Positions 1 through 10,095 of a DNA stretch of 64,000 nucleotides are shown one piece after another (the stretch's first letter is position 1; every line of letters begins with the position of its first letter). The notes beneath the pieces were generated by a model that searched no databases, had not been told where the DNA came from, and saw nothing but the letters and a program-made list of their open reading frames with translations. Origin of the DNA: Platanthera guangdongensis (taxonomy: Eukaryota > Streptophyta > Magnoliopsida > Asparagales > Orchidaceae); contig CM077161.1 of assembly GCA_039583875.1 (NCBI GenBank), positions 60,951,885-61,015,884 on the forward strand, written 5' to 3'. The translations under genes and the position numbers were made by a program.

Positions 1-311
1 ACTGCCGGCTGGATGCCCTCGCGCATTGAGGCACTGCAGGGAGAGAACAAGAGATTGAAAGCTAAAACACCCATCTCCAGGACAGTGCGGCACCCCCTCC
101 AGACCAATTTCAAGTTCCTCCTCGTTACTCCGTGGACGAGGTCGATGCCCTCTACTGAGATTCCAACATCAAGACAGCGGAGCTCGTTCTCAAGATAATG
201 AAGAAGCTGGGAGTGGTTCGTGATGATGCCGAGACGGTCACCGTCCGCGACCTGGTCCCCCGTTTATATGGCGAGAAGGACGAAAATTCATCCTTCGGCG
301 GTGAGGAGTAA
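1..311 (+). pseudogene. Remnant of an antisense ORF of the Tat element (coiled-coil tail)
   Basis: The plus strand carries the C-terminal end of a protein. A charged heptad-like stretch (EALQGENKRLK) is followed, after a frameshift near 60-80, by an acidic segment with motif KIMKKLGVVRDDAETVTVRD and a TAA stop at 309-311. One in-frame TGA lies near 152. It is antisense to host element F and beyond the 3'UTR repeats. Some Tat-type elements (the Grande group) are known to carry an antisense ORF there, and the charged tail resembles the putative gypsy-type transposon proteins of grasses. The assignment rests on position and general character only. It could instead be a fragment of another element. 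Confidence 0.4.
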
Positions 312-820
312 GGAGACGTCAGTGCCAGGGTCTTCTCCCCCCTCTTTTTTGTCTTGCCCTGTACTTGTAATTATTCATGATATAGATATTTTCTCTGCGA
401 TAGTGAGGTGTTTTCTGTGATGACCCAAGGGAATTTTGTAATTAACTTTTTTTAATGTTATTTTCCTGTGCTTTTTCCCTCCTCCATTTCTCCCGATAGT
501 CCAAAACACTAGACCTTCAGTGTCTTTTCCTCTACCTCATGCATGATCATCAATCTCTTAGCTCTCATCTCGCCGCGAGATCAACCCGCGTTGTAAGCCT
601 TGGAGATCCACCGCTCCTCATGACAGGTCCCTTCTTTTTATGTTAGGCTTGTGCCTTGGATAAGGAAGACCCAATCGATACGGGCGAGACCCCCCCTGCC
701 GAGTGGCGGCCTGAGATCCTCCTTGGCCTAATCTCCAATTCTTCCATTTTCTAGGAATTCTCTACCAATTTCCTAATAAATATGGACAATTCTCTCCGTG
801 AGCTCTTACCACTTGTCTTG
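312..820. other. Gene-free stretch, probable 3' region of element F
   Basis: I see no coding region, structured RNA or clear repeat. The stretch is moderately AT-rich with pyrimidine-rich patches. It has two copies of a CTCGCC/GGCGAG motif (about 567 and 683) like those repeated at 38226-38410, a weak hint that it belongs to F. Confidence 0.4.
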
Positions 821-1800
821 CCCCCGAGTGAGCCTACAACCCTTCCAGCTAGATGAGAGCCTAGTTAGTGGGTCTGCTCTGGCTCTCTTCTCCAAAACGC
901 CTCCAACCACCGAGTGAGCCTACAGCCCTGCCAGCTAGATGAGAGCCTGGTCAGCGGGTCCGCACGGGGTCTCCTCTCCAATACACCTAAAATAATCAAG
1001 TGAGCCTACAGCCCTGCCAGCTTTATGAGAGCCAGGTCAGCGGGTCTGCTAGGGGTTTCCTCTCCAAAACACCTCCAACCACCGAGTGAGGCTACAGCCC
1101 TGCTAGCTAGATGAGATCCTGGTCAACGGGTCTGCTCGGGGTCTCCTCTCCAAAACACCTCCAACCACCGAGTGAGCCTACAGCCCTACCAGCTAGATGA
1201 GAGCCTGGTCAGCGGGTCTGCTCGGGGTCTCCTCTCCACACTTCCAACCCCCGAGTGAGCCTAAAACCCTGCCAGCTAGATGAGAGCCTGATCAGCTGGT
1301 CTGCTCGGGGTCTCCTCTCCAAAACACCTCCAACCACCGAGTGAGCCTACAGCACTGCCAGCTAGATGAGAGCCTGGTCAGAAGGTCTGCTTGGGGTATC
1401 CTCTCCAAAACACCTACAACCACCGAGTGAGCCTACAACCCTGCCAGCAAGATGAGAGCCTGGTCAGCGGGCCTACTCGGGGTCTCCTCTCCAAAACACC
1501 TCCAACCACCGAGTAAGCATACATCACTACCAGGTAGATGAGAGCCTGGTCAGCGGGTCTGCTCGGGGTCTCCTCTCCAAAATACCTCCAACCACCGAGT
1601 GAGCCTACAGCCCTACCAGCTAGACGAGAGCCTTGTCAGCGAGTCTGCTCGGGGTCTCCTCTCCAAAACACCTCCAACCACCGAGTGAGCCTACAGCCCT
1701 GCCAGCTAGATGAGAGCCTGGTCAGCGGGTCTGCTCGGGGTCTCCTCTCCAAAACACCTCCAACACCCGAGTGAGCCTACAACCCTGCCAGCTAGATGAG
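821..1800. repeat. 86-bp tandem repeat array, left part
   Basis: About eleven copies of an 86-bp unit start with GAGTGAGCCTACAGCCCTGC and end with CACCTCCAACCACC. Unit starts at 1253, 1339, 1425, 1511, 1597, 1683 and 1769 are exactly 86 bp apart, and one unit at 1170 is 83 bp. The period is not a multiple of three, so the open frames across it are not genes. Element A splits the array at 1800, and it resumes at 14483. Confidence 0.97.
1796..1800. repeat. Target-site duplication of element A (left copy)
   Basis: ATGAG here and at 14483-14487 flanks element A. Joining the flanks with one copy restores an uninterrupted 86-bp monomer. Confidence 0.95.
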
Positions 1801-1826
1801 TGAAAGTTTATAGTTGCCTACCTAAA

Positions 1827-1852
1827 TCACCTAGATGTTGGTGAATAGGTGA
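1827..1852 (-). promoter_or_regulatory. LTR-terminal hairpin of element A (3' LTR)
   Basis: The inverted repeat TCACCTA/TAGGTGA (1827-1833 and 1846-1852) encloses a 12-nt loop. It lies 26 bp from the LTR end and matches the one at 12515-12540. Confidence 0.7.
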
Positions 1853-1930
1853 GATGTGTGTCTTTTTGTGGAATAAAAATTATAGATCAAAGCACAGAAC
1901 TATCTACCAATCAATCACAAACGAGGCAAG

Positions 1931-1938
1931 ATTTATAG
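1931..1938 (-). promoter_or_regulatory. TATA box of element A 3' LTR
   Basis: The minus strand reads CCACTATAAATCTTG. It lies within a block (GTGGATGTACCC, then GGGGAACCACTATAAA) that is repeated in the LTRs of elements C and H. Confidence 0.75.
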
Positions 1939-2659
1939 TGGTTCCCCAACCTTGGGTACATCCACTTTCCCTCACCGATCTATCAATATACTAGACTCGG
2001 CTACTCCACTATCTCGGATTGAAAATCAATCATACACCTCAGAACAACATTCCAATAATCTCGATCCACATAACAGATCTACACTCGGAAGATAAAACTT
2101 CCTACAATCTTGGAGACAAAGGCTCCTACACTCGGAGAAATTTCTCCTACAAGAATGAAATAAAATGTGTATAGAAATACAAACAATAATTCTTATTCAG
2201 ATTTTCAACTGTCGGCCAAGATCTTCTTCTTCTAGGCTCTACGGCTTTATCAGAAAGGTGAATAAAATCTCGGTAAAATCAGATATGGATCTTCTAGGCT
2301 TCACTCGATCAATCGAATAGAAGATGAAGAGTTGTGCGGCAATCTCGATCTGTAAAACCTTCTTGATCTAGATCCTCTAAAATCGAAACCCTAGCCGGTC
2401 GGGAATCAGCGGCGGCGGCGGTTTTTGTTTCTTGGAGAGAGAGAGAGGAAATCAGAAAACTTAAGAATATTCGGCTGCAAAACTTCTGAATAATCTCCTT
2501 ACTTAAAATTTCTTAGTGTTTGTCAGTTTGACAAGACTTTATATAGGATCGGCAAAGAACAGTCGTAATTAAATCATAATGAGGTACACATGGACCAATC
2601 ACATCAAGGCTCATTAAGAAATCCGTTAATCTGGACTTAACAAAATTTTCAGAAAAAAT

Positions 2660-3500
2660 TGAAGTAATATACTCGAGTATATTACAGAACTACTCGAGTG
2701 GGTAGATGACAACTACTCGAGTATACAAGAAAACTACTCGAGAGAGAGAAGATAATTACTCGAGTACATAGAGACGACTACTCGAGTAACCATGAAGAGA
2801 AAGAAATCAGTTACTCGAGTATCAATAATGATATACTCGAGTACATAAGTAGTTACACGAGAGGTGAAGTGGATTACTCGACTATAAGGAATACTACTCG
2901 AGACAGGGACTTAAAAAATTTTCTGAACTGGAATAATGGACTACTCGAGTATTGAAGTTGAACTACTCGAGACGATAAGAACTACTCAAGTATATGGAAA
3001 TGACTACTCGAGTAATTCACTAAGAAAAAAATTTCTGGAATAGACTTCTGGGTTACTCGAGTAGTGAAGTTGAACTACTCGAGAGAATAAGAACTACTCG
3101 AGTATATGGAGATGACTACTCGAGTAATTGACATAGAGAAATTGAGGAAGGAAGATTCTGGTTTACTCGAGTAAAAACTTTGGACTACTCGAGTAGTAAG
3201 TGAACTACTCGAGTATATGACTTAGAGTACTCGAGTAATTAAGAACTACACGAGAGCCAGAATTCAGTTACTCGAGACAAAAGAGATAAACTACTCGAGT
3301 ATCTATATGGCGTACTCGAGTATTTCACTTAGAAATTATTTGGAGAAAAAATTCGGTAAACCCGAGAAAGAGGGAATCTACTCGAGTAGTTGTCTTAAGT
3401 TGACTACCCGGGATCTGTTATCCTTACTCGAGTAAGAGTAATATTACTCATGTAGAAACTCATCCATTTACTCGAGTAGATATAGAACTACTCGAGTATA
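2660..3500. repeat. Array of the palindrome TACTCGAGTA in the A 3' LTR
   Basis: About 27 copies of CTCGAG occur, most inside ACTACTCGAGTA, at irregular 15-50 bp spacing, with further near-copies (CTCAAG, CCCGGG, CACGAG). The array lies upstream of the TATA box in transcription sense. Spacing is too irregular for a satellite, and the spacers are not conserved with one another. Confidence 0.9.
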
Positions 3501-3823
3501 ATACTTAGGAAATTTTCTTGACAGAATTCTCTTCGTCTTTGGTGAGACCAGCATCAAGTCTTTTCCACTTGGTCCTAGAGCTTGAATATGAAGTGTATCC
3601 TAATAGAGAGGCTACACATGAGTCAACACCTTGGATCACATAATAAGGGATTACATTGTATGGTCATGTGTTTGGTGACCCATTGTAAACTGAGATTGGT
3701 CTACACTTCCCATTGGAATCCTGCAAACACATAACTCAAACCAAGTCTCAAATACAACTTAATTCATATTAGTTCAAGGATGACTTCATCAAATTTGGGT
3801 TAGTGTGGATACAATACCCAACA

Positions 3824-3837
3824 ATCTCCCCCTATTT
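3824..3837 (-). other. Polypurine tract of element A
   Basis: The minus strand reads AAATAGGGGGAGAT immediately before the TG that opens the 3' LTR. This is the expected plus-strand primer for reverse transcription. Confidence 0.85.
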
Positions 3838-4027
3838 GTAGAAGTCAGAACCCTTTATACTAAGGTGAATTATCGACATAAAAAGTGCTAAGTAGATAAA
3901 TCAGTGTAAGCAAGCATAAGACTATGAACAAGATAATATGATCAAAAACTTAGAATTATATAAATGTGGTTATCCAAAAATATCATATCAACAACAATCA
4001 TTTCCACAGCTCATAAGTTATCGTAGC

Positions 4028-6397
4028 TTAAATTTGATGATGCTGCCTGTCTTGCTTCTCTTGTTGTATCCTTTGGTAGCTGTAAGGCTTTGGGTAGTAC
4101 TTAGGAGGTCTTGGAGGAGCAGTATGGTTATTTCTTCCAAATTCTCTGGCATATAATCTCCTTTTGGTCTTGGATTTCTCATATAACTCCCATTCCTGGG
4201 AACTGCAATGAATATTCCTGCTCTCATGGTAGTCCATAACCAGTTTGAGAGTGTCCAAAATGAGGGACTTGGAGGTAGGAGACTAGATCTCTGCAAATTC
4301 TGGAGCTTTTCTCTTTTCTGAATCTGGAACTGGGGTAGACCTGCTGGTAGAGGGAGCTTCACCATATTTTCTTTTCTTCTTAGAAGTCTGTATCTCAGGA
4401 GGAGCTTGGAGAAAAATATCTGCAGGGTCATCCTCCCAGAGTTGAGCATAAGTGTCTAGAGTTGGACCTTCTTGGCCTTCAGGTCTGGGAGAGAAAGTAG
4501 GTTGCAGAGGAGGAGCAGGAGCAGCAGCAGCAGCTAAAGGGTTTAGATGGTGAGGAATGACATTTGGATCAACAGCAAACTCAGGAAGAATCTGGTTATG
4601 CATCCAAACAGCAGTGTCATATGTATGAAATTTGACACTCTTAATCTGTCCTAATACATCATCATGAATTTCTTTCATTTTGGTTTCCCAAAGTCCTTTC
4701 ATGAGAGCATCTGATTTTTCTAAATACTCTTTCACCAAATTCTCCCCCTTTCTAACTTCTACAGTAAGCATAGAGATGGCATCATCTTTGAAAGTACCAA
4801 CCTCTTCACAGATCTTCATCTTTATAGCTTCATCTCTTTTGTCCAATTCAAATTGATTTCCAGCCAGAGTCACACCTTGGTCCATTACATGACCAATACT
4901 GGTGATAGTGTGATCTAACGCTTTCCCACCAATTTGGAAATGGTGTCTTAGCTGGTCAGTATTATGCTGGATTTCTGCAAATCCCCTACTCATCTCAGTC
5001 TCAAGAGCAGTGACCTTAGCAGTAACAGCTTTTAAAGAGGTGTCAAAGTAGCTTTTTTGTTCTTGAAGTAGAAGGGAAAACTGATTTAGCAAGTCAGTAG
5101 AGGAGGTAGTAGCAGGAGGAGCACTAGCAGATGCAACTGGAGGAGGAGGAGCAAACCTGGGAGTTATTTATTCTATGGAGACAGAGCTTTGTTCCCTTGT
5201 AGTGGGAAGAAGGACATCACTTTCATCAATGATTGAGGGTTTGGAGAAGTCCAGATTCCTTAAAGGAGCTTTAGCTGGTTCAGGGGATAGCTCATCATCA
5301 ATGAGAATGGTCTCACCCTGCTCTTGGTGTGTAGCAGGAGACTTTGTTGGAGATGGAGAATGTGATGGGGATTGTACCGGAGTGGAGTCCAGGGGAATAT
5401 CATTAGTTGTTTCCTTAGGAGAAAGAGGAGGAGGTGGATCTTCTGTAGTCAATTCTTCTATCAGTTCATTGATAGCAGCTTCTGTGGAGAGGAGGGATTC
5501 TTGAAGTTGTTGTTCAGAAGGAATCTCAGCTGGAGTCTGTGGTAGAGGAGAAGTTACTTCTGGAGTAATAGGTAACCTTGCTGGAAAAGAATGAGCAGGC
5601 TCCCCCTCAATAGGTGCACCAGAGGAGCTGGGGACCTGAGATGGAGAGGGAGATGGGGTCTTGTCCTGTGTGTCTTGTACTTCTGTAACCTTTGTAGCCT
5701 GAGAGGAATTCTGCAGCTTCAACTACCATCTTTGTATGCAGGAAATAGAGACCTTATTCATGTGGTGAAGAATACTCCCTTTAGAGAAATTGAAGATTTC
5801 TGGGTTGATCTCATTAAGGAGTAGAGATATGATTCTGGCATAATTTGGGGATTTAATGTTGTCTTTAATTTTGTCAAGGATCAGCATGCCAAACTGAAAA
5901 ATCTTTCTGCAGACTATTGCTTGCATGATTTCAAAGAAGTAAAGGGGAATGTCTCTAATTGAGTTTGTTCTGCATAGAAGGACTTTTTCAATGATATCAA
6001 CTATTAATTTCCCTTCAGCATTCATATCAGACCTCTTGATGTACTATACAGCTGTAGGAATACCACAGAACAAGCAGGTTCTGGCTGATTCTTCTTCCCC
6101 AAGATCATCATCTTCATCTACCACTAGCAATCGAAGAAGTTGAGAAACTGAAATTTTTCTATGTTTGATTTTGATACCTCTGACTTTGGATTTGAGAACG
6201 GCCCCGTGGCGCTTCACTTTGACGTTTCTGAAGAACTCTGCAAATTCGGGGAAGAGGATTCGACATGGCTCTTGAAGGATGAAGGTGAGTCCAGCGATGT
6301 CGACCAAGATCATGAGATTATGGAAATCGTCGGAAAGTTCGGCAATCCCGGCGACAACCAATTCGGAACCAACGCCAATTTTGGAAGAGACGGCCAT
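4028..6397 (-). pseudogene. Envelope-like extra ORF of Sirevirus A, four in-frame stops
   Basis: One reading frame of about 790 codons runs from the ATG at 6397 to 4028, broken by stops at about 6044, 5723, 5168 and 4283. The N-terminal third is globular and basic (EFFRNVKVKRHG..VRGIKI), of the kind found in Sirevirus envelope-like or extra ORFs. A Pro/Ser/Thr/Glu-rich linker (about 5722-5168) follows, then a long helical, heptad-bearing segment (about 5092-4700), and a basic proline-rich tail with PPRPPKYYPKPYS. I see no signal peptide or convincing membrane span, so an envelope role is not supported here. Position between pol and the polypurine tract is the main argument. It lies about 530 bp from the pol stop and has its own TATA-bearing upstream region, unlike the readthrough arrangement described for soybean SIRE1. 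Confidence 0.75.
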
Positions 6398-6483
6398 GAT
6401 TCAGAAACCCTTGAAAATATCGGCGGGGAGAAATAAAGGCGCGGCTCTGCAACTTCTTGAAGGAAGGCGAAGAGACAGTTAGC

Positions 6484-6860
6484 TACTCGAGACCGGAAAT
6501 GATGTCGTGTAGGACATTTACGGAATTTCTGATTTATATAACCCTAGGTTTATGTCTAATTAATTGAAAGATGAAGGAATCATACCTTAGAAGTGGCGGT
6601 ATAAGCCTTGGTTTGCGCATTAGAAAATTTGAATAATGTCCTGGCATTACTCGAGTGAGTTGATATTACTCGAGTAGATAAAATGAGGTACTCGAGTGGA
6701 TGTGTCTGGAAGTACTCGAGTTGGTAAGCTGAATTACTCGAGTAGGAGAGTTCAGGTACTCGAGTGGGTCATTCTGCTACTCGAGTATGTCAAGTGGACT
6801 ACTGGAGTAGGTCACTTTCTTACTCGTGTAGGCTGCTTCTTACTCGAGTCAAAGAGTTAG
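6484..6860 (-). promoter_or_regulatory. Internal CTCGAG cluster upstream of the envelope-like ORF
   Basis: About nine copies of CTCGAG, mostly TACTCGAGT, lie between the end of pol (6927) and the extra ORF start (6397). This is the same motif that fills the LTR regulatory region. With the TATA box at 6533-6541 it resembles a second promoter. Confidence 0.6.
6533..6541 (-). promoter_or_regulatory. Putative internal TATA box before the envelope-like ORF
   Basis: The minus strand reads GGGTTATATAAATCAG about 140 bp before the ATG at 6397. Most CTCGAG copies lie upstream of it and one lies downstream (6484). Confidence 0.55.
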
Positions 6861-6926
6861 AATTCTGTAAAATTCCATCTTTTGACTAATCCTTGAACTT
6901 TGAGCCTTCTTGAAAATCCATCTTCT

Positions 6927-7684
6927 CTAATCTTCTTTGTTGAGCATTCCAAGTTCTGTTTTGAAGAACAAGAACTTTGTCTCGTCCAGCGGCTTCGTGA
7001 AAATGTCTGCAATCTTCCTATCTATAGAGACATATTGAAGGTCTATGTCCCCATGCTCCACATGCTCCAGGATGAAGTGATACCTTAGCTCTATATGCTT
7101 TGTCCGGCTGTGCGAGACTGGGTTGTTGGCTACTGCAATTGCGCTGGAAGTGTCGCAAAACAGAGGAATGTTCTGAAAATTCATATTGTAATCCTCAAAC
7201 TGATTCTTTATCCAAAGTAACTGTGCACAACAGCTGTCTGTAGAGATGTACTCTGACTCGGCCGTTGAGATTGCTACACAGTTTTGCTTCTTGCTACACT
7301 AGGAGATAAGCCTTCTTCCAAAGAATTGGCAAGTCCTGGAAGTGCTTTTCCTGTCATCTTTGCTCCCTGCAAAATCTGCATCTAAAAAACCTATTAGCTC
7401 GCTATCATTACTTCTTGGGTAACATAAGTCAAGATTTGGCATACCTTTAAGGTATCTCAAAATCTGCTTTGCAGCAGCGTAGTGAGATTCCTTATAGTTC
7501 ACCTGAAATCTAGCACAGACACATGTTGAGAACATTATGTCAGGTCCACTTAAAGTAAGGTAGAGCAAGGATCCAATTATGCTTCTGTACTTGGTTTCAT
7601 CAAAAGGTTTCCCTTTTTCATCCTTGTCCAGAGACATTGTTGAACCCATTGGAGTCCTCAACGAGGTTGCGTTCTCCATTCCGA
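6927..7684 (-). pseudogene. Element A RNase H (C-terminal pol), frameshifted
   Basis: This is the C-terminal part of copia pol. It has the connection segment with KYRSIIGSLLYLT, the RNase H start with LDADFAGSKDDRKSTS, and the end with DTSSAIAVANNPVSHSRTKH and ADIFTKPLD, stopping at 6927. It is shifted one frame from the upstream RT, and about 110 bp between 7298 and 7185 are again out of frame. RNase H removes template RNA during reverse transcription. Two adjacent stops after the FFGRRLIS segment and the frameshifts make it inactive. Confidence 0.88.
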
Positions 7685-8349
7685 ATTTCTTAATCAGCTC
7701 TTTGGTGAACTTGGTCTACGAGATGAAAATTTCAACTTCAGATTGTTTCACCTGAAGCCCTAAGAAATACTTCAGCTCACCCATACTGCTCATTTCAAAC
7801 TTCCCTTGCATAAGTTTTGAAAACTTCTTGCAGAGGTTGTTATAAGTAGAGACAAAGAATAATGTCATCGACATAGATTTGCACTAGCAGAATCTTGCCT
7901 TTTATTACCCTAAGAAATAATGTCTTGTCTATCTTCCCCCTTGTGAACTTGTTCTCAAGTGAAAAGCTAGACAGTGTCTCATACCAAGCCCGAGGGGCTT
8001 GTTTCAGACCATATAAAGCTTTGTGCAGTAAGTAAACATAATCAGGAAAGTTAGAGTCAACGAAACCTGGAGGTTGTTCCACATATACCTCTTCCTTTAT
8101 GTCACCATTAAGGAAGGCAGACTTCACGTCCACTTGATAGACAGTGAAGCCTTTGAGTGTAGAATATGCTAGGAATAACCTTATTGCCTCCAGCCTTGCC
8201 ACTGTAGCGTACATCTGGTCGAAGTCGATTCCTTCTTCTTGACGATAACCTTTTGCGATGAGTCTGGCCTTGTTCTTTATAATCATTCCATCCTCGTCCA
8301 TCTTGTTCCTGTTGACCCATTTTGTCTCAATGACATTCTTACCTTTGGG
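7685..8349 (-). pseudogene. Element A reverse transcriptase
   Basis: Copia RT core. [20 protein letters not shown] carries the first catalytic Asp, [14 protein letters not shown] follows, and IYVDDII is the catalytic YVDD box near 7855. The frame is shared with gag and integrase and is separated from the latter by a TGA at about 8348 where Arg is usual. A frameshift just after YVDD (about 7840) moves the rest of pol to another frame, and a stop interrupts it near 7717. Confidence 0.92.
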
Positions 8350-10095
8350 TCATGGAACAAGTTTCCATACTTTGCAGCGCTTGAACTGGTTCAGTTCTTC
8401 TTCCATTGCCATTATCCACGATGTGTCTGAGTTTGCTTCCTCAAACTTCTTTGGTTCAACCCGTGAGAGAAAACTTAAATACAAATTCTCATTAGTTGTA
8501 CCTCTGCAAGTTCTGACACCATCACGGGGATCTCCTATGATCTGTTCCATGGGGTGATCCTTCAGATGTCTGAGCTCTAGAGTCCTTGCATCTAGATTAT
8601 CTTCAATCACCGGAGTGACTTCTTCATCTTGGATGACTTCTTCATCTTGATCATCAGCCTCTCCAATAGGGGTTGGAGTGGTGATCTTGATGAACTTTGC
8701 ACCTTTATCTTCGGATGGTTCATCTAAGTTAATTTCTTTCAGCATTGCACCTGCAACTTCAATGAGCACACTAGAAGAGTTGCTTTGTAGCAAGCTCGTC
8801 TCATCAAATACAACATGTATTGATTCTTCTACAACTAGAGTTTTTCTATTAAATATCATGTATGCCTTACTATGACTACTATAGCCTACAAAAATACCTT
8901 CAAAACTCTTTTCGCTAAACTTAGTAGTATGATACTTACCATTGTTAAGCACTAAGCATTTACAACCAAAAATTCTAAAATATGAGACAGTTGGTTTCCT
9001 GCCCTTTAGAAGTTCGTAAGGTGTCTTATCGCGGTTTTTGTTTATGAGTGCTCGATTTTGCACGTGGAATGCAGTGTTGATGGCTTCAGCCCAAAAATAT
9101 TCCGGAAGTGAAGCATCACTCAACATGGTCCTGCTGGCCTCTATGAGTGTTCTATTCCTTCTCTCGGCCACTCTATTCTATTGTGGAGTGCGAGGAGAGG
9201 AAAACTCATGAAAGATACCCAAGCTTTCACAAAATTCTATCATGGCCCCATACTTGAATTTTGTTGTATTGTCACTTCTGATTTTGACAATGGAGCAGTT
9301 GTATTCATTCTGGACTTGCCTGACAAAATTAGTAAAGATTTTGAAGGTATCTGACTTGTGTTTCAGAAAGAACACCCACGCAAAGCGCTAGTAGTCATCA
9401 ACAATTACTAACGTATAATACTTACCTCCCAAACTTCCAATTTGCAGTGGATCGAACAAGTCCATATGCAGTAGATGAAGACATCTATTAGAATCCTTGC
9501 CAATAACGCTTTTAAAGGTAGCGCTTGTTTGCTTGCCTTTTACACATGCATGACAAGGTCTATCTTTGACGTACTTGACATTTGGGGCATCACGTACTAA
9601 GTTCATTGAAAATAATTTATTAATAGTTTTGTAATTAATATGTGCTAGTCTGTTGTGCCATTGGTCACCAAGCGACGTACTATCTTTTGCTAAAAAGCAC
9701 ACAGGTGTAGAAGAGTCTATACAAATGAAATTTAAGCAAAAAACTTTTTTACTTCGAGTGTCAGATAGAATCGTTTCCATATTGTCAACGGATTTTATCA
9801 GGCACTTATCAGCGTGAAACTCAACTATGTATCCTTTATCGCAGAGTTGGCTTATGCTTATAAGGTTATGTTCCAAACCTTCAACGTAAGCCACATCTGA
9901 GAAAGATACATTACCGTTCGTAATCATACCGTAACCTTTAGTGATTTCACAGTCTGAACCTCCAAAGATGACCTTTGGTCCATTCACGACTGGAGAAAAA
10001 TTCTGAATTAGGCTTCTTGTCCCGGTCATATGCCGAGAGCATCCACTGTCCAAATACCAGATTGGCGTTTTGGTGGCCTTTGGACATACCTGCAA
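8350..10095 (-). pseudogene. Element A protease and integrase
   Basis: In order: aspartic protease site WYLDSGCSRHMTG (about 10050); GAG-pre-integrase zinc motif with WHNRLAHINYKTI and CHACVKGKQTS (about 9660-9520); integrase core with HMDLFDP, KIRSDNTTKF and VAERRNRTL, which hold the D, D and E; then a long acidic linker before RT. Protease before integrase before RT is the Ty1/copia order. Stops at about 9388 (VDDY-stop, usually Ser) and 9178 (TPQ-stop-NRV, usually Gln) break the frame. Integrase would act on the cDNA ends in the nucleus. Confidence 0.92.

Larger units (their letters stand above)
1801..3823 (-). repeat. 3' LTR of element A
   Basis: A 2.0-kb LTR. On the minus strand it begins TGTTGGGTATTG after the polypurine tract and ends AACTTTCA. 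It pairs with 12489-14482. It contains a motif array (2660-3500), a TATA box (1931-1938) and a terminal hairpin (1827-1852). Confidence 0.95.

Noticed and set aside
312..820. Left LTR of element F
   Set aside because: It has no alignable similarity to the F promoter region at 37801-38455 beyond two short CTCGCC motifs, and no TG/CA ends or duplication.
1538..1774. Open frames within the 86-bp arrays (also 15172-15408 and 14848-15057 minus)
   Set aside because: The period is 86 bp, not a multiple of three. Frames stay open only by chance over two or three units and the protein is repeat-derived.
2660..3500. CRISPR-like or satellite array
   Set aside because: The repeats are 10-12 bp, irregularly spaced, palindromic and duplicated in both LTRs. 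The context is a plant retrotransposon.
4028..6397. Calling the extra ORF of A a true envelope protein
   Set aside because: No signal peptide, membrane span or fusion-like segment is visible. Only position and general resemblance to Sirevirus extra ORFs support the name.
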